Shown here: one piece after another, positions 34,326 through 43,362 of the stretch | Position numbering within the stretch: position 1 is the first letter of the stretch | How the letters are laid out: each line of letters begins with the position of its first letter | Assembly (NCBI GenBank): GCA_050954285.1 | Contig: JBPBPL010000021.1 | Location: 25,417-89,416, forward strand | Direction: 5' to 3' | DNA length: 64,000 bases | Origin: Mucilaginibacter_A sp050954285 | Lineage (GTDB): Bacteria > Bacteroidota > Bacteroidia > Sphingobacteriales > Sphingobacteriaceae | Notes under the pieces: model-generated | Told to the model about the DNA's origin: nothing | Database searches by the model: none | What the model saw: the letters and a program-made list of their open reading frames with translations, nothing else | Position numbers and translations under genes: made by a program

Positions 34326-34607
34326 TTATTGAGTAATTTTTACGCCCTTCCAGAAGGCTATATAATTTTTAATTTGCGCTGCTGCATCTTTTGGCTCTGG
34401 GTAAAACCAGGCCGCATCAGGGTTTTGTTTACCATTCACCTCTAAAGTATAATAAGAGGCTAAGCCTTTCCAAGGGCAAGTGGTACGTGTAGAGGAAGGT
34501 TTTAAGTATTCTTTTTTAACTGCATTTAACGGAAAATATTGATTGTTTTCTACCACAATAGTAGCATCGCTTTCGGCTATAATTTGATTATTCCATTCAG
34601 CTTTCAT
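34326..34607 (-). CDS. DUF427 domain-containing protein
   Basis: 93 aa. DUF427 hallmarks: NNQIIAESDATIVVENNQYFP, CPWKGLASYYTLEVNG and AAWFYPEPKDAAAQIKNYIAFW. Function is unknown; family members often sit near redox or halogen-compound genes. First gene of the operon, 12 bp before the flavin reductase. The gap carries a variant word (ATACTGCTTTTATT at 34317-34330). Confidence 0.85.
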   Translation of the reverse strand: MKAEWNNQIIAESDATIVVENNQYFPLNAVKKEYLKPSSTRTTCPWKGLASYYTLEVNGKQNPDAAWFYPEPKDAAAQIKNYIAFWKGVKITQ

Positions 34608-34696
34608 GATTCATGGTTTTTGATGATTAGTCTTCGTATTTCCAGACTTCCAATTTATCAACCTGTTTGAAGGCATTTAGTTTTTATGCGGATGGA

Positions 34697-34710
34697 ATGC
34701 TTCTTTTACC
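34697..34710 (-). repeat. Interspersed word, copy ATGCTTCTTTTACC
   Basis: Directly abuts the terminator of the receptor gene; its last three bases are the first three of the hairpin stem. Confidence 0.85.
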
Positions 34711-34758
34711 AAGCAAAAAGAGCATCAGAAATTTTTCTTGATGCTCTTTTTGCTTGGT
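34708..34758 (-). terminator. Terminator of the outer-membrane receptor gene
   Basis: Perfect 20-bp stem (ACCAAGCAAAAAGAGCATCA and its complement) with an 11-base loop, 8 bp after the stop at 34766. Unusually long for a terminator. Confidence 0.8.
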
Positions 34759-34765
34759 AACTTTT

Positions 34766-37759
34766 TTATTCCAATGGGCCACCACTTGGAGGGCCACCAC
34801 CACCCGGAGGACCACCGCCCCCTGGACCACGGCCTTCGCCACCCTCTCTTCGTCCTCTAAAGTCATCCTGCGGAGCTTTACCAGCAAATTTCTGCAATCT
34901 CAAACTAAAAGAAAGCAAATAATATCTACCCAGACGGTTGACGTTGGAAACGGTGTAACCTTGACCAGTTGATGCATATGTATAGCCGGTATTTTGGTTA
35001 AATAAATCGTAAGCAGCAATACGTACAGTAGCAGCATTTTTCTTTAAAAATCTGCGTTCTATATAAGCATTTAAAATATTGGGGTTTTTTTGTGTAACAC
35101 CTGTAAAGCCACTATAAATTAGTTTACTGTAATCATAGCTTACCGTATAGTTTTTCCACAAGTAGTTTTTACCGTTTAAACCTAAATTCAGTGTTTTAGC
35201 TGCCGTATTTTGGAAATTAGTAGCTATAACTGAATTATTGATGGTATTAATACTATAGCTGGTAGATACCTGAGCATCAATAACATCTGTAATGTCTGTT
35301 CGGAAACGAATACCCGGCGTAACAATCAGAGTTTTTGCAATATTTCTTACCGTAGTAATCGATTCTGAATTGCTTACTGCATCATATGCTACACTGCTGC
35401 TATAGCCAATATTATTGGTGTAGCTTGCGTTAGCATTAAACATCAGGGTATATCTGCGTTTTGCCCATGGTTTGGCATAAGTTGCATTTAAACCTGATGT
35501 ATAATACCCATCTGTATTTTGGTATTTTGTTAAATATGTACCTGCTAAAGTTGAATTTAAAAGATCATTTTTAGGATAGAAGATAGAATTGGTTACAATT
35601 TTATTTTGAGTTTCGTTAAACGTTAAATTAGTGAACAGCAAATCGCCACTTGCAAAGCTGAATTTATTATAACGTAAGGTAAAATTATTATTAAACTCTG
35701 GTATTAGATTTGGATTTCCCTGCACCGGATATAACGGATTAGAAAAATCTATAACCGGTTGTAAATAATTAAAGTTTGGCTGACTGCTGGAACCGTTATA
35801 ATTGAAATTTATCGCTTGTGTTCTGCTAAAGTTATAAACAAAATGAGCTGTTGGCGAAAAGTTGAAAGTTGTAACATGTGTACTTTGTCCGGTTGTTGGA
35901 GAAAACCCATTCAAAGCAGTAGGTTGTACCCCAATGCCAATGGTATAATTATATTTTTTTTCTATAAACCGATAATTTAAACCAAAGCGGTTGCTTATAA
36001 AAGTATAATTATAGTTGTTACTTAATCTTGGGTAAAAAATTTCCTGATTGGTTGCATTCAATGTATCAGTTTCTTTATCACTTGTAGTATAGGAATGATT
36101 TAAATTATAATTGAATTCTAAATAAGAAACCTTACCAATTGGTTCTAAATAAGAAATGGTTGTTCCAATACTGTTTGTCCGGCTATTGGTATTAATTTGC
36201 TGATACCTTGGTGCAGCAGGCGTTCCGGCAGTGTAAATGGTTGTTGGGTTATCAAGCTCATCTGTTTTGGCTGAGCTGGCGGTTGCTAAAATGCTTAAAT
36301 TACGTCGCGTAGCACGAAAGCGGTGATTATACAATACATTAATGCCAAACGTAGGTGATTTTGAATTATCCGTAGTAGTTTGGGTATAAGCCGTAGTATT
36401 GTTAAGTGCTTCACTTGTAATATTATTAACGCTTCCTGCATAATTTGTATTTACACCAGCGTAAGAAAAAGTTGGCGTAACTTTTAAATAATTAACCGTA
36501 TCTGGTTTGTATTCCATGTTCCAGGTTATCCGGTGGTTGATGGTTTGCGTTTGCTGGGTGCTATGTTGTGTATTATCACTAACTAAATTTGCATTAGCTG
36601 TTTCCTGAAAAACATCACTAATAGTTTTTACTGTGTTATCTGAAAAGCTATAGCTACCATAAACGGATAGGTTTTTGCCCCATTGATCTCTGTAATTAAA
36701 TCCGATAGCATGTGCATCCGTTATTCCATTAGCTGTAGTAGTACCGGTTGCTGTGTTTCCACCTTGTAAAGCGTTACCACGACCACCGCCTCCACCGCCA
36801 TTTCCTCCAAATCCACCTCCACCGCCACGGGCAACGCCACCGCTACCATAAGTAAAGGTGTTGATGTTGGTATTGTTGATGTTGCCAAGCACTGAAATTT
36901 GCCTGTCTCCTTTAAAACTAAAATAATTTACAGTACCTAAATACCGGTTTTGATCATCACTACTAATAACCGCTGATGGGTTTGTTGGATTATTAGTGTC
37001 ACTATTTTTAGGCAAAGCATCCCGTCCAGCACCAGCAGTGGCCTGCAAAGAGTAGCCAACATTTCTGTCCTTCCGGATCACAATATTCATAATCTTATCC
37101 GGTTCTCCGGTTTTTACGCCCGTTAAATTGGCTTGATCACCATAATCATCAATCACCTGAATACTCTCAATTACATCCGCAGGGAGGTTTTTAGTAACCG
37201 ACTGGACATCACCACCCATAAAATCTTTCCCATTGATTCTGATTTTGGTAACTTGCTTACCTTGCGCGGTTACATTTCCGTTTGCATCCACATCAACGCC
37301 TGGTAGCTTTTTAATCATATCTTCTGTAGGTGCATTGTCCCTTACTTTATATGCCCCTGCATTGTATTCTACCGTATCTTCTTTTATTCTTACAGGAATT
37401 GTTCCTACAATGGTTACTCCCTTTAATTGATTCAGCGTTGCTCTTAATTTAATTACCCCTACATTGATCAAATCAGGATTTTGTGGCTGTGGTAAAAATC
37501 TTTTATTAACTGCCTGAAATCCAATCAACTCAACTGTTAATCTAAATCCGGTTGCTTTTACTTTAGGAAAAGTAAATACCCCATTTGCATCTGCTGCGGT
37601 AGCCAGCGTATCCGTTTCTGATGCTAATTTTACTACAGTACCGGGCAAAGTTGCGCCTGTTGTATCCTGAACCACGCCGCGTACCTGGTGCAAAGTTTGC
37701 GCCTGCGTAGCTAATATTGTAACTAAGGAAAACAGAATGAAGAGTAGGGGTCGTTTCAT
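34766..37759 (-). CDS. Outer-membrane beta-barrel receptor (TonB-dependent type)
   Basis: 997 aa from ATG 37759; an ATG 18 codons upstream would place extra basic residues before the signal peptide MKRPLLFILFSLVTILATQAQ. Residues about 24-115 form a carboxypeptidase-like regulatory domain (QVRGVVQDTTGATLPGTVVKL). A plug-like region follows (TEDMIKKLPGVDVDANGNVTAQGK, RINGKDFMGGD, ADVIESIQVIDDYGDQANLTG). The rest is a large barrel with alternating aromatic strands. It contains a Gly-rich insert near residue 330 and a Gly/Pro-rich C-terminal tail. This is the outer-membrane beta-barrel family with plug; the ligand is unknown. No SusD-like partner is adjacent. No interspersed-word copy in 3 kb. 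Confidence 0.82.
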   Translation of the reverse strand: MKRPLLFILFSLVTILATQAQTLHQVRGVVQDTTGATLPGTVVKLASETDTLATAADANGVFTFPKVKATGFRLTVELIGFQAVNKRFLPQPQNPDLINVGVIKLRATLNQLKGVTIVGTIPVRIKEDTVEYNAGAYKVRDNAPTEDMIKKLPGVDVDANGNVTAQGKQVTKIRINGKDFMGGDVQSVTKNLPADVIESIQVIDDYGDQANLTGVKTGEPDKIMNIVIRKDRNVGYSLQATAGAGRDALPKNSDTNNPTNPSAVISSDDQNRYLGTVNYFSFKGDRQISVLGNINNTNINTFTYGSGGVARGGGGGFGGNGGGGGGRGNALQGGNTATGTTTANGITDAHAIGFNYRDQWGKNLSVYGSYSFSDNTVKTISDVFQETANANLVSDNTQHSTQQTQTINHRITWNMEYKPDTVNYLKVTPTFSYAGVNTNYAGSVNNITSEALNNTTAYTQTTTDNSKSPTFGINVLYNHRFRATRRNLSILATASSAKTDELDNPTTIYTAGTPAAPRYQQINTNSRTNSIGTTISYLEPIGKVSYLEFNYNLNHSYTTSDKETDTLNATNQEIFYPRLSNNYNYTFISNRFGLNYRFIEKKYNYTIGIGVQPTALNGFSPTTGQSTHVTTFNFSPTAHFVYNFSRTQAINFNYNGSSSQPNFNYLQPVIDFSNPLYPVQGNPNLIPEFNNNFTLRYNKFSFASGDLLFTNLTFNETQNKIVTNSIFYPKNDLLNSTLAGTYLTKYQNTDGYYTSGLNATYAKPWAKRRYTLMFNANASYTNNIGYSSSVAYDAVSNSESITTVRNIAKTLIVTPGIRFRTDITDVIDAQVSTSYSINTINNSVIATNFQNTAAKTLNLGLNGKNYLWKNYTVSYDYSKLIYSGFTGVTQKNPNILNAYIERRFLKKNAATVRIAAYDLFNQNTGYTYASTGQGYTVSNVNRLGRYYLLSFSLRLQKFAGKAPQDDFRGRREGGEGRGPGGGGPPGGGGPPSGGPLE

Positions 37760-37977
37760 ATATTTTTGGTCAAATTTTAATCTATTAAAGATTTTTGCTT
37801 TATGACGTTGCAAAATCGCAAAAGTTTCATCAACTAAAGTTTTGCTGCTGTAACATTTGTGCGATGCATATTTTCTTGTTCAGCTATGATTATAAATAGC
37901 AAAAAATGGATGATCGATTGTTGTAACAATTTGATTATCAAATTGGTTAGCAGCAAGAAGATAAGGCATGCTTCTTT

Positions 37978-37991
37978 TATCAACTATTTTT
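37978..37991 (-). repeat. Interspersed word, copy ATGCTTCTTTTATC
   Basis: Exact copy in the 334-bp gap 37760-38093. Apart from it and the terminator at 38027-38075 I see nothing else in this gap except the receptor's unassigned promoter. Confidence 0.85.
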
Positions 37992-38026
37992 TACTGAAGC
38001 TAATTGTAGGAAATAGTGTTAAACAA

Positions 38027-38075
38027 AAAATCCTGAATTAAGGATAACGAAAGCTATCAAAAATTCAGGATTTAA
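38027..38075 (-). terminator. Terminator of the YtxH gene
   Basis: AAATCCTGAAT pairs with ATTCAGGATTT; a second inner stem GATA/TATC is possible. It lies about 20 bp beyond the stop at 38094. Confidence 0.7.
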
Positions 38076-38093
38076 AAGATAAATATCAGTTGT

Positions 38094-38468
38094 TTATGCT
38101 TGCTGGATATCGTTGTTGATATCGTTTGATTTCTCTTTTACTTTAGCTTTGGCATCATCCACAGCCTGGTCTTTGTAACCTACAGCTTTATCCTTCAAAT
38201 CAGCTGCTTTGTCTTTGTATTCGCTCACTTTTGCTTTAGCCTGGTCAGCCACCTGATTTTTGTAATCAATTGCCTCATCTTTATATTGGTTCAGCTCATC
38301 TTCACCAGATTTTACTTTTTCTTTGATCGTATCCCAGCTATTAGTAGCCGTTTCTGCAAGTGCATTACGGGTTTCTTCACCAGCATCAGGGGCAAATAAT
38401 ATACCTAAAGCAGCACCAACTGCTGTTCCTAACAGAAATACGCCAAAGGCTCCAACGGAATTTTTCAT
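38094..38468 (-). CDS. YtxH domain-containing stress-type protein
   Basis: 124 aa. N-terminal glycine-zipper-like membrane segment (VGAFGVFLLGTAVGAALGILFAPDAGEETR), the YtxH signature. The remaining 90 residues are repeated amphipathic helix with the pattern (Y/L)KDxAxxxKDQ, reminiscent of LEA repeats and apolipoprotein-like helices. Probably a membrane-associated general stress protein; function is not established for the family. Monocistronic with its own terminator. Confidence 0.8.
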   Translation of the reverse strand: MKNSVGAFGVFLLGTAVGAALGILFAPDAGEETRNALAETATNSWDTIKEKVKSGEDELNQYKDEAIDYKNQVADQAKAKVSEYKDKAADLKDKAVGYKDQAVDDAKAKVKEKSNDINNDIQQA

Positions 38469-38570
38469 GATTGATAATTTTTAAGAAATTTTTATTTTGC
38501 TAAGTAACCACTTTCTAACTCAATAGTTTTCAACAAATTATATTTTTTCAACTAAATCTAATTTTAAGAT

Positions 38571-38584
38571 GATAAAAGAAGCAC
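38571..38584 (+). repeat. Interspersed word, copy GATAAAAGAAGCAC
   Basis: Intergenic, with the extended flank CTAATTTTAAGAT in front. Confidence 0.85.
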
Positions 38585-38661
38585 TGTTTGTGTTGATTGC
38601 TTGCATTTAATGAATAATACTTTTTTCGAAAACTGAACAACTTACGTAGATAGCAGACTTT

Positions 38662-40347
38662 TTACCGGCTCTTCTTAAATGCAGCCAAACCGCTTTGTAA
38701 AAATGCTTTGTAACTATCTGCATTATAATCTGCTCCTTGCGGCGGCACAAGCAAACTGCCTGCATCATCCAATAAAACGTAAAATGGCTGCGAGTTAGCT
38801 TTAAACCTGGATGCTTGAAAATCACTCCATTTATTGCCAATAGTTTTAATTTTTTTACCCTGTGGAGAAACAGTCTGCTCACTTACCTGCAAATCGGTTT
38901 TGTCATCAACATACAATTGCAGCAACACATAATCATTGCTAATAAGGCTATAAACCGATTTATCCGTCCAAACTGAAGCTTCCATTTTCCGGCAATTTAC
39001 ACAGGCATGGCCAGTAAAATCAATCATAATCGGTTTATGCTTTGCTTTTGAGTAAGCTACTGCTTCATCATAATCAAAAAAAGCATTCAAACCCAACGGT
39101 GCCTTAAAAATATCGGCATATTTATGCGGAGCTTCACTATTGTTTTGGGTTAGATTGGAGGAATGATTTCCGATGATACTTGGCGTGTACAAATCAAAAT
39201 CCTGCGTTTGCAATGGAGGTAAAAAGGCCGAAATCGATTTTAACGGAGCACCCCATAAACCAGGAATCATGTATATGGTGAAAGCAAGTACGATAATCGA
39301 TAAAAACAGCCGGGGAATAGTAATAGAATCAACCGGAGAATCATGCGAAAATTTGAGTTTTCCAAGCAAATACAATCCCATTAACCCAAAAATCACAATC
39401 CACAGCACCAGGAATATTTCACGGTCAAACCATTCCCAGTGATAGGCTAAATCTACATTTGACAAAAATTTTAAAGCCAAAGCCAGTTCCAGAAAACCTA
39501 AAACTACTTTTACACTGTTGAGCCAGCCACCAGATTTGGGGAGAGAATTTAACCAAGACGGGAACATGGCAAATAATGCAAACGGAATGGCTAATGCCAG
39601 TGAAAATCCGAACATGCCAACAGCAGGACCAAGCAGTGCGCCGGATGTTGCTGCTTGCACCAGCAAGGTCCCGATGATTGGACCGGTGCAGGAAAATGAA
39701 ACCAGAGCTAATGTTGCAGCCATAAAAAACAGGCCCAAAAAGCCGCCTTTATCAGATTGCTCGTCCATTTTATTTGCCCAGGCTGATGGCAGCGTAATTT
39801 CAAAAGCACCAAAAAACGAAACAGCAAAAATGATTAGCAGCAGGAAAAAAACCATGTTAAAAACACCATTAGTTGCCAAATCATTAAGTGCATCCGCCCC
39901 GAATATGACGGTGATAACCAACCCAAAAGCTACATAAATTACAATAATTGAAAGCCCGTAAATGAGGGCTTTGGAAATAGCACTTCCCCGGGATTGAGCG
40001 GTTTTGGTAAAATAACTAACGGTTAAAGGCAGCATTGGGAAAATACAAGGCATAATCAGTGCCGCAAATCCGCCCAATAATCCGGCTAAAAATATTGCCC
40101 ATAAAGATTGTTGCGCTTCTTGAGTTTTTATTTTGCGTGATGCTTCTTTTACCGCCTCTTTTTTTACAGACAAGGTTTTGTTTGCAGTTTGTGTATCGGC
40201 TGGCAGATCGGAAAATTGTACGCCACTGGTCGAAATTGTATCACTTGCTACAGTTTGTATAACCGCACTTTTTGCATTAAAGCCAAAGAGAAGACAAAGG
40301 AATAGCAGCAGGAAAAATATATGTTTTTGCTTGAGTAGAGCTTGCAT
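38662..40347 (-). CDS. dsbD: Thiol:disulfide interchange protein DsbD-like
   Basis: 561 aa. Signal peptide (to about residue 28), a helical linker, then eight membrane helices (about 85-350) with redox Cys in LIMPCIFPMLPL and SFSCTGPIIGTLL. The periplasmic C-terminal thioredoxin-like domain has DFTGHACVNCRKME (CxxC). It passes electrons from cytoplasmic thioredoxin across the membrane to periplasmic thiol proteins. The N-terminal DsbD-alpha immunoglobulin domain of E. coli is missing, which is usual in Bacteroidota. A word copy lies inside (40140) and a near copy over the promoter-like region (40373-40386). Confidence 0.9.
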   Translation of the reverse strand: MQALLKQKHIFFLLLFLCLLFGFNAKSAVIQTVASDTISTSGVQFSDLPADTQTANKTLSVKKEAVKEASRKIKTQEAQQSLWAIFLAGLLGGFAALIMPCIFPMLPLTVSYFTKTAQSRGSAISKALIYGLSIIVIYVAFGLVITVIFGADALNDLATNGVFNMVFFLLLIIFAVSFFGAFEITLPSAWANKMDEQSDKGGFLGLFFMAATLALVSFSCTGPIIGTLLVQAATSGALLGPAVGMFGFSLALAIPFALFAMFPSWLNSLPKSGGWLNSVKVVLGFLELALALKFLSNVDLAYHWEWFDREIFLVLWIVIFGLMGLYLLGKLKFSHDSPVDSITIPRLFLSIIVLAFTIYMIPGLWGAPLKSISAFLPPLQTQDFDLYTPSIIGNHSSNLTQNNSEAPHKYADIFKAPLGLNAFFDYDEAVAYSKAKHKPIMIDFTGHACVNCRKMEASVWTDKSVYSLISNDYVLLQLYVDDKTDLQVSEQTVSPQGKKIKTIGNKWSDFQASRFKANSQPFYVLLDDAGSLLVPPQGADYNADSYKAFLQSGLAAFKKSR

Positions 40348-40445
40348 TTAATCGTTTACTTATTTTTTGAAGGATAAAAGTAGCAAAAATCAGGTTTGGC
40401 ATTTGTCATATTACTTTTGAGAAAATGTTTAAACAAATTTTAGGT

Positions 40446-40459
40446 GATAAAAGAAGCAC
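40446..40459 (+). repeat. Interspersed word, copy GATAAAAGAAGCAC
   Basis: Intergenic copy with flank AAATTTTAGGT, identical over 24 bases to the copy at 4412-4435; 6 bp from the sdh terminator. Confidence 0.85.
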
Positions 40460-40464
40460 GGCAT

Positions 40465-40497
40465 AAAAAAAGCCCTGTAAATTTTACAGGGCTTTTA
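40465..40497 (-). terminator. Terminator of the sdh operon
   Basis: AAAAAGCCCTGTAAA / TTTACAGGGCTTTT hairpin with an A/T loop, 21 bp after the sdhB stop. Confidence 0.85.
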
Positions 40498-40517
40498 AAT
40501 AATTTATTTAGTTTTTA

Positions 40518-41294
40518 TTAAGCGTGTGCTTCTTCGGATTTAAAGAATTTAGCGGTTAAAAAGTCGCCATTCATCCGGGCAATATTTGTCAGCTTAATTT
40601 CTTTCGGGCATTCAGCTTCACAAGCTGCGGTATTTGTACAATTTCCAAATCCTTCTTCATCCATCTGCGCCACCATGTTTTGCACACGGCTGTAACGCTC
40701 GGGCTGGCCTTGTGGTAACAAAGCCAATTGTGAAATTTTTGCCGATACAAACAGCATAGCAGAAGCATTTTTACAAGCTGCTACGCAAGCACCACATTGA
40801 ATGCAAGTTGCAGAATTAAAAGCCTCATCTGCAATTGGTTTCGGAATTGGAATTTCGTTTGCATCCGGCACACCACCAGTGTTAACAGAAACGAAACCAC
40901 CTGAATGTTGAATACGATCAAATGCCGACCGATCTGTCGCCAAATCTTTCACCACAGGAAACGCTGCCGCCCGCCAAGGTTCAATAGTAATGGTTTGTCC
41001 ATCGTAAAAGCTGCGCATGTGCAACTGACAGGAAGTAATCCCTTGTTTCGGACCATGCGGACGGCCATTGATGTACAGTGAACACATGCCACAAATACCT
41101 TCGCGGCAATCATGGTCAAAATAAATCGGGTCTTCTTTTTTGTGGATCAAACCTTCATTTACCACGTCCAGCATTTCCAGGAAAGACATATCCGGAGAAA
41201 TATCGTTTGCCGGGTAAGTTTCTATCTTACCAGGAGTTTTTGCATCTTTTTGGCGCCAAACTTTCAGCGTCAGATTCATATTTCCGTTACTCAT
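40518..41294 (-). CDS. sdhB: Succinate dehydrogenase / fumarate reductase iron-sulfur subunit
   Basis: 258 aa from ATG 41294 (MSNGNMNLTLKVW); the longer frame from 41366 begins in non-conserved sequence. It has the [2Fe-2S] cysteines in CREGICGMC...C and ferredoxin-type clusters in CIQCGACVAACKN and CTNTAACEAECPKEI. It carries electrons from the flavoprotein to the membrane quinone site. It lies 75 bp after sdhA and ends the operon. Confidence 0.93.
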   Translation of the reverse strand: MSNGNMNLTLKVWRQKDAKTPGKIETYPANDISPDMSFLEMLDVVNEGLIHKKEDPIYFDHDCREGICGMCSLYINGRPHGPKQGITSCQLHMRSFYDGQTITIEPWRAAAFPVVKDLATDRSAFDRIQHSGGFVSVNTGGVPDANEIPIPKPIADEAFNSATCIQCGACVAACKNASAMLFVSAKISQLALLPQGQPERYSRVQNMVAQMDEEGFGNCTNTAACEAECPKEIKLTNIARMNGDFLTAKFFKSEEAHA

Positions 41295-41369
41295 ATTAAT
41301 CAGTTGTGAGTTGTGAGTTAACTGTTGCGGGGTTGAAACAAACAACTTGCAACCGAAAACAGGCAACTG

Positions 41370-43307
41370 TTATTTATAGCTTCTTTGTGTTAATTTAACG
41401 TTTTCAAAAATCAAATCTTCTCGATTTAATTTTTCAGGCTGATTTTCGCCCATAAATTCCCAAGCGGCTACGAAAGAAAAATTTTCATCGTCTCGTTTGG
41501 CTTCACCTTCTTCCGTTTGAGATTCTTCCCTAAAGTGCCCACCACATGATTCACGACGCATCAAAGCATCATCAACCATAAGTTCGCCCAGCTCAATAAA
41601 GTCTGCAACACGACCGGCACGTTCTAAAGAAAAATTAATCTCTTCATTTTCGCCCATTACGATAGCATTTTTCCAAAAATCGACTTTTAACGCCTGAATC
41701 AGACCTTTTGCTTTAATTAAACCAGCCTCGTTACGGGCCATTCCACAATATTCCCACATAATCAAACCCAGTTCACGATGATATTCGCTCACCGTTTTAT
41801 TACCATTTTTCATGGATAAAAACCTGCTTACGTTGGCTTCTACATCTTTTTTTGTTTGAGCAAAAGCGGGATGATTCGGATCAATTGGTTTCGGGCCAAT
41901 TGTAGCCAGATAATCACCCAAAGTATAAGGAATTACAAAATAACCATCAGCCAAACCTTGCATCAAAGCAGAAGCTCCCAGACGGTTTGCACCATGATCA
42001 GAAAAATTTGCTTCACCTAAAGCATAACATCCAGGAATAGTAGTCATCAGGTTATAATCAACCCAAAGCCCGCCCATGGTATAGTGCACCGCCGGATAAA
42101 TCCGCATGGGTTGTTTATATGGATTTTCATCCGTGATCTGATAATACATATCAAACAGGTTACCATATTTAGCTCTTACCGTATCTTCCCCCAAACGCTT
42201 GATGGCATCTGCAAAATCAAGAAAAACTGCTTTTCCGGAAGCACCTACGCCACGTCCTTCATCAGACATTTCTTTAGCATTCCTGGAAGCTACATCGCGT
42301 GGTACCAAATTACCAAAAGACGGATATTTACGTTCCAGAAAATAATCACGATCATCTTCTTTGATATCCGTTACTTTGATTTCTCCTTTACGTAATTTCT
42401 CTGCAGTAACTACTGTTTTTGGTGCCCAAACCCGGCCATCGTTCCGCAGTGATTCTGACATTAAAGTCAGTTTGGATTGATGATCTCCGGAAACTGGAAT
42501 ACAAGTCGGGTGTATCTGCGTAAAGCAAGGATTGGCAAAATAAGCACCACGTTTGTGCGCGCGCCATGCAGCAGTTACGTTAGAACCGATTGCATTGGTT
42601 GATAAGTAAAATACGTTGCTATAACCGCCTGTACAAAGCAAAACAGCATGACCAGCATGTGTTTCGATAGAGCCAGTCCGTAAATTCCGGGTTACGATTC
42701 CTTGCGCTTTTCCATCAACTACAACTACATCAAGCATTTCTGTACGGGTGTACATTTTTACTTTTCCGAGGTTGATCTGGCGGTTTAACGCAGAATAGGC
42801 ACCTAAAAGAAGCTGTTGCCCCGTTTGACCACGTGCGTAAAACGTTCTGGAAACCTGTGCACCACCAAAAGAACGGTTATCCAGCAAGCCACCATATTCG
42901 CGGGCAAAAGGAACGCCTTGTGCCACACATTGATCAATAATATTAACCGAAACTTCTGCCAGCCGATAAACATTGGATTCACGTGCGCGATAATCGCCCC
43001 CTTTTATCGTATCATAAAATAAACGGTAAACACTGTCGCCGTCATTCTGATAATTTTTTGCAGCGTTAATTCCACCTTGTGCAGCAATGGAATGTGCACG
43101 GCGCGGACTATCCTGAAAGCAAAAAGCAGTAACATTGTACCCCAGTTCAGCAAGCGATGCTGCAGCAGAAGCACCAGCCAAGCCAGTTCCAACAATAATT
43201 ACATTGTATTTTCGCTTATTGGAAGGGTTAACCAGTTTAAGGTTAAACTTCTGCTTGTTCCACTTTTCAGCTAACGGGCCTTCAGGCAGTTTGGCATTTA
43301 ATTCCAT
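41370..43307 (-). CDS. sdhA: Succinate dehydrogenase / fumarate reductase flavoprotein subunit
   Basis: 645 aa. FAD-binding VGTGLAGASAAASLAELG, HSIAAQGGINAAKNYQNDGD with the FAD-linking His region, LLCTGGYSNVF, FTQIHPTCIP, PAVHYTMGGLWVDY, GEANFSDHGANRLGASAL. The C-terminal helical domain contains RRESCGGHFREES. Length and the three-gene layout (sdhC-sdhA-sdhB) fit the non-classical type-B complexes of Bacteroidota using menaquinone. Confidence 0.95.
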   Translation of the reverse strand: MELNAKLPEGPLAEKWNKQKFNLKLVNPSNKRKYNVIIVGTGLAGASAAASLAELGYNVTAFCFQDSPRRAHSIAAQGGINAAKNYQNDGDSVYRLFYDTIKGGDYRARESNVYRLAEVSVNIIDQCVAQGVPFAREYGGLLDNRSFGGAQVSRTFYARGQTGQQLLLGAYSALNRQINLGKVKMYTRTEMLDVVVVDGKAQGIVTRNLRTGSIETHAGHAVLLCTGGYSNVFYLSTNAIGSNVTAAWRAHKRGAYFANPCFTQIHPTCIPVSGDHQSKLTLMSESLRNDGRVWAPKTVVTAEKLRKGEIKVTDIKEDDRDYFLERKYPSFGNLVPRDVASRNAKEMSDEGRGVGASGKAVFLDFADAIKRLGEDTVRAKYGNLFDMYYQITDENPYKQPMRIYPAVHYTMGGLWVDYNLMTTIPGCYALGEANFSDHGANRLGASALMQGLADGYFVIPYTLGDYLATIGPKPIDPNHPAFAQTKKDVEANVSRFLSMKNGNKTVSEYHRELGLIMWEYCGMARNEAGLIKAKGLIQALKVDFWKNAIVMGENEEINFSLERAGRVADFIELGELMVDDALMRRESCGGHFREESQTEEGEAKRDDENFSFVAAWEFMGENQPEKLNREDLIFENVKLTQRSYK

Positions 43308-43323
43308 TTTACAAATTTTAGCT

Positions 43324-43337
43324 TATAAAAGAAGCAT
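43324..43337 (+). repeat. Interspersed word, copy TATAAAAGAAGCAT
   Basis: Located in the sdhC-sdhA gap, with flank CAAATTTTAGCT, so it is transcribed within the operon. Confidence 0.85.
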
Positions 43338-43362
43338 TGCTGGTTCTCACCAACTGCTGGAT

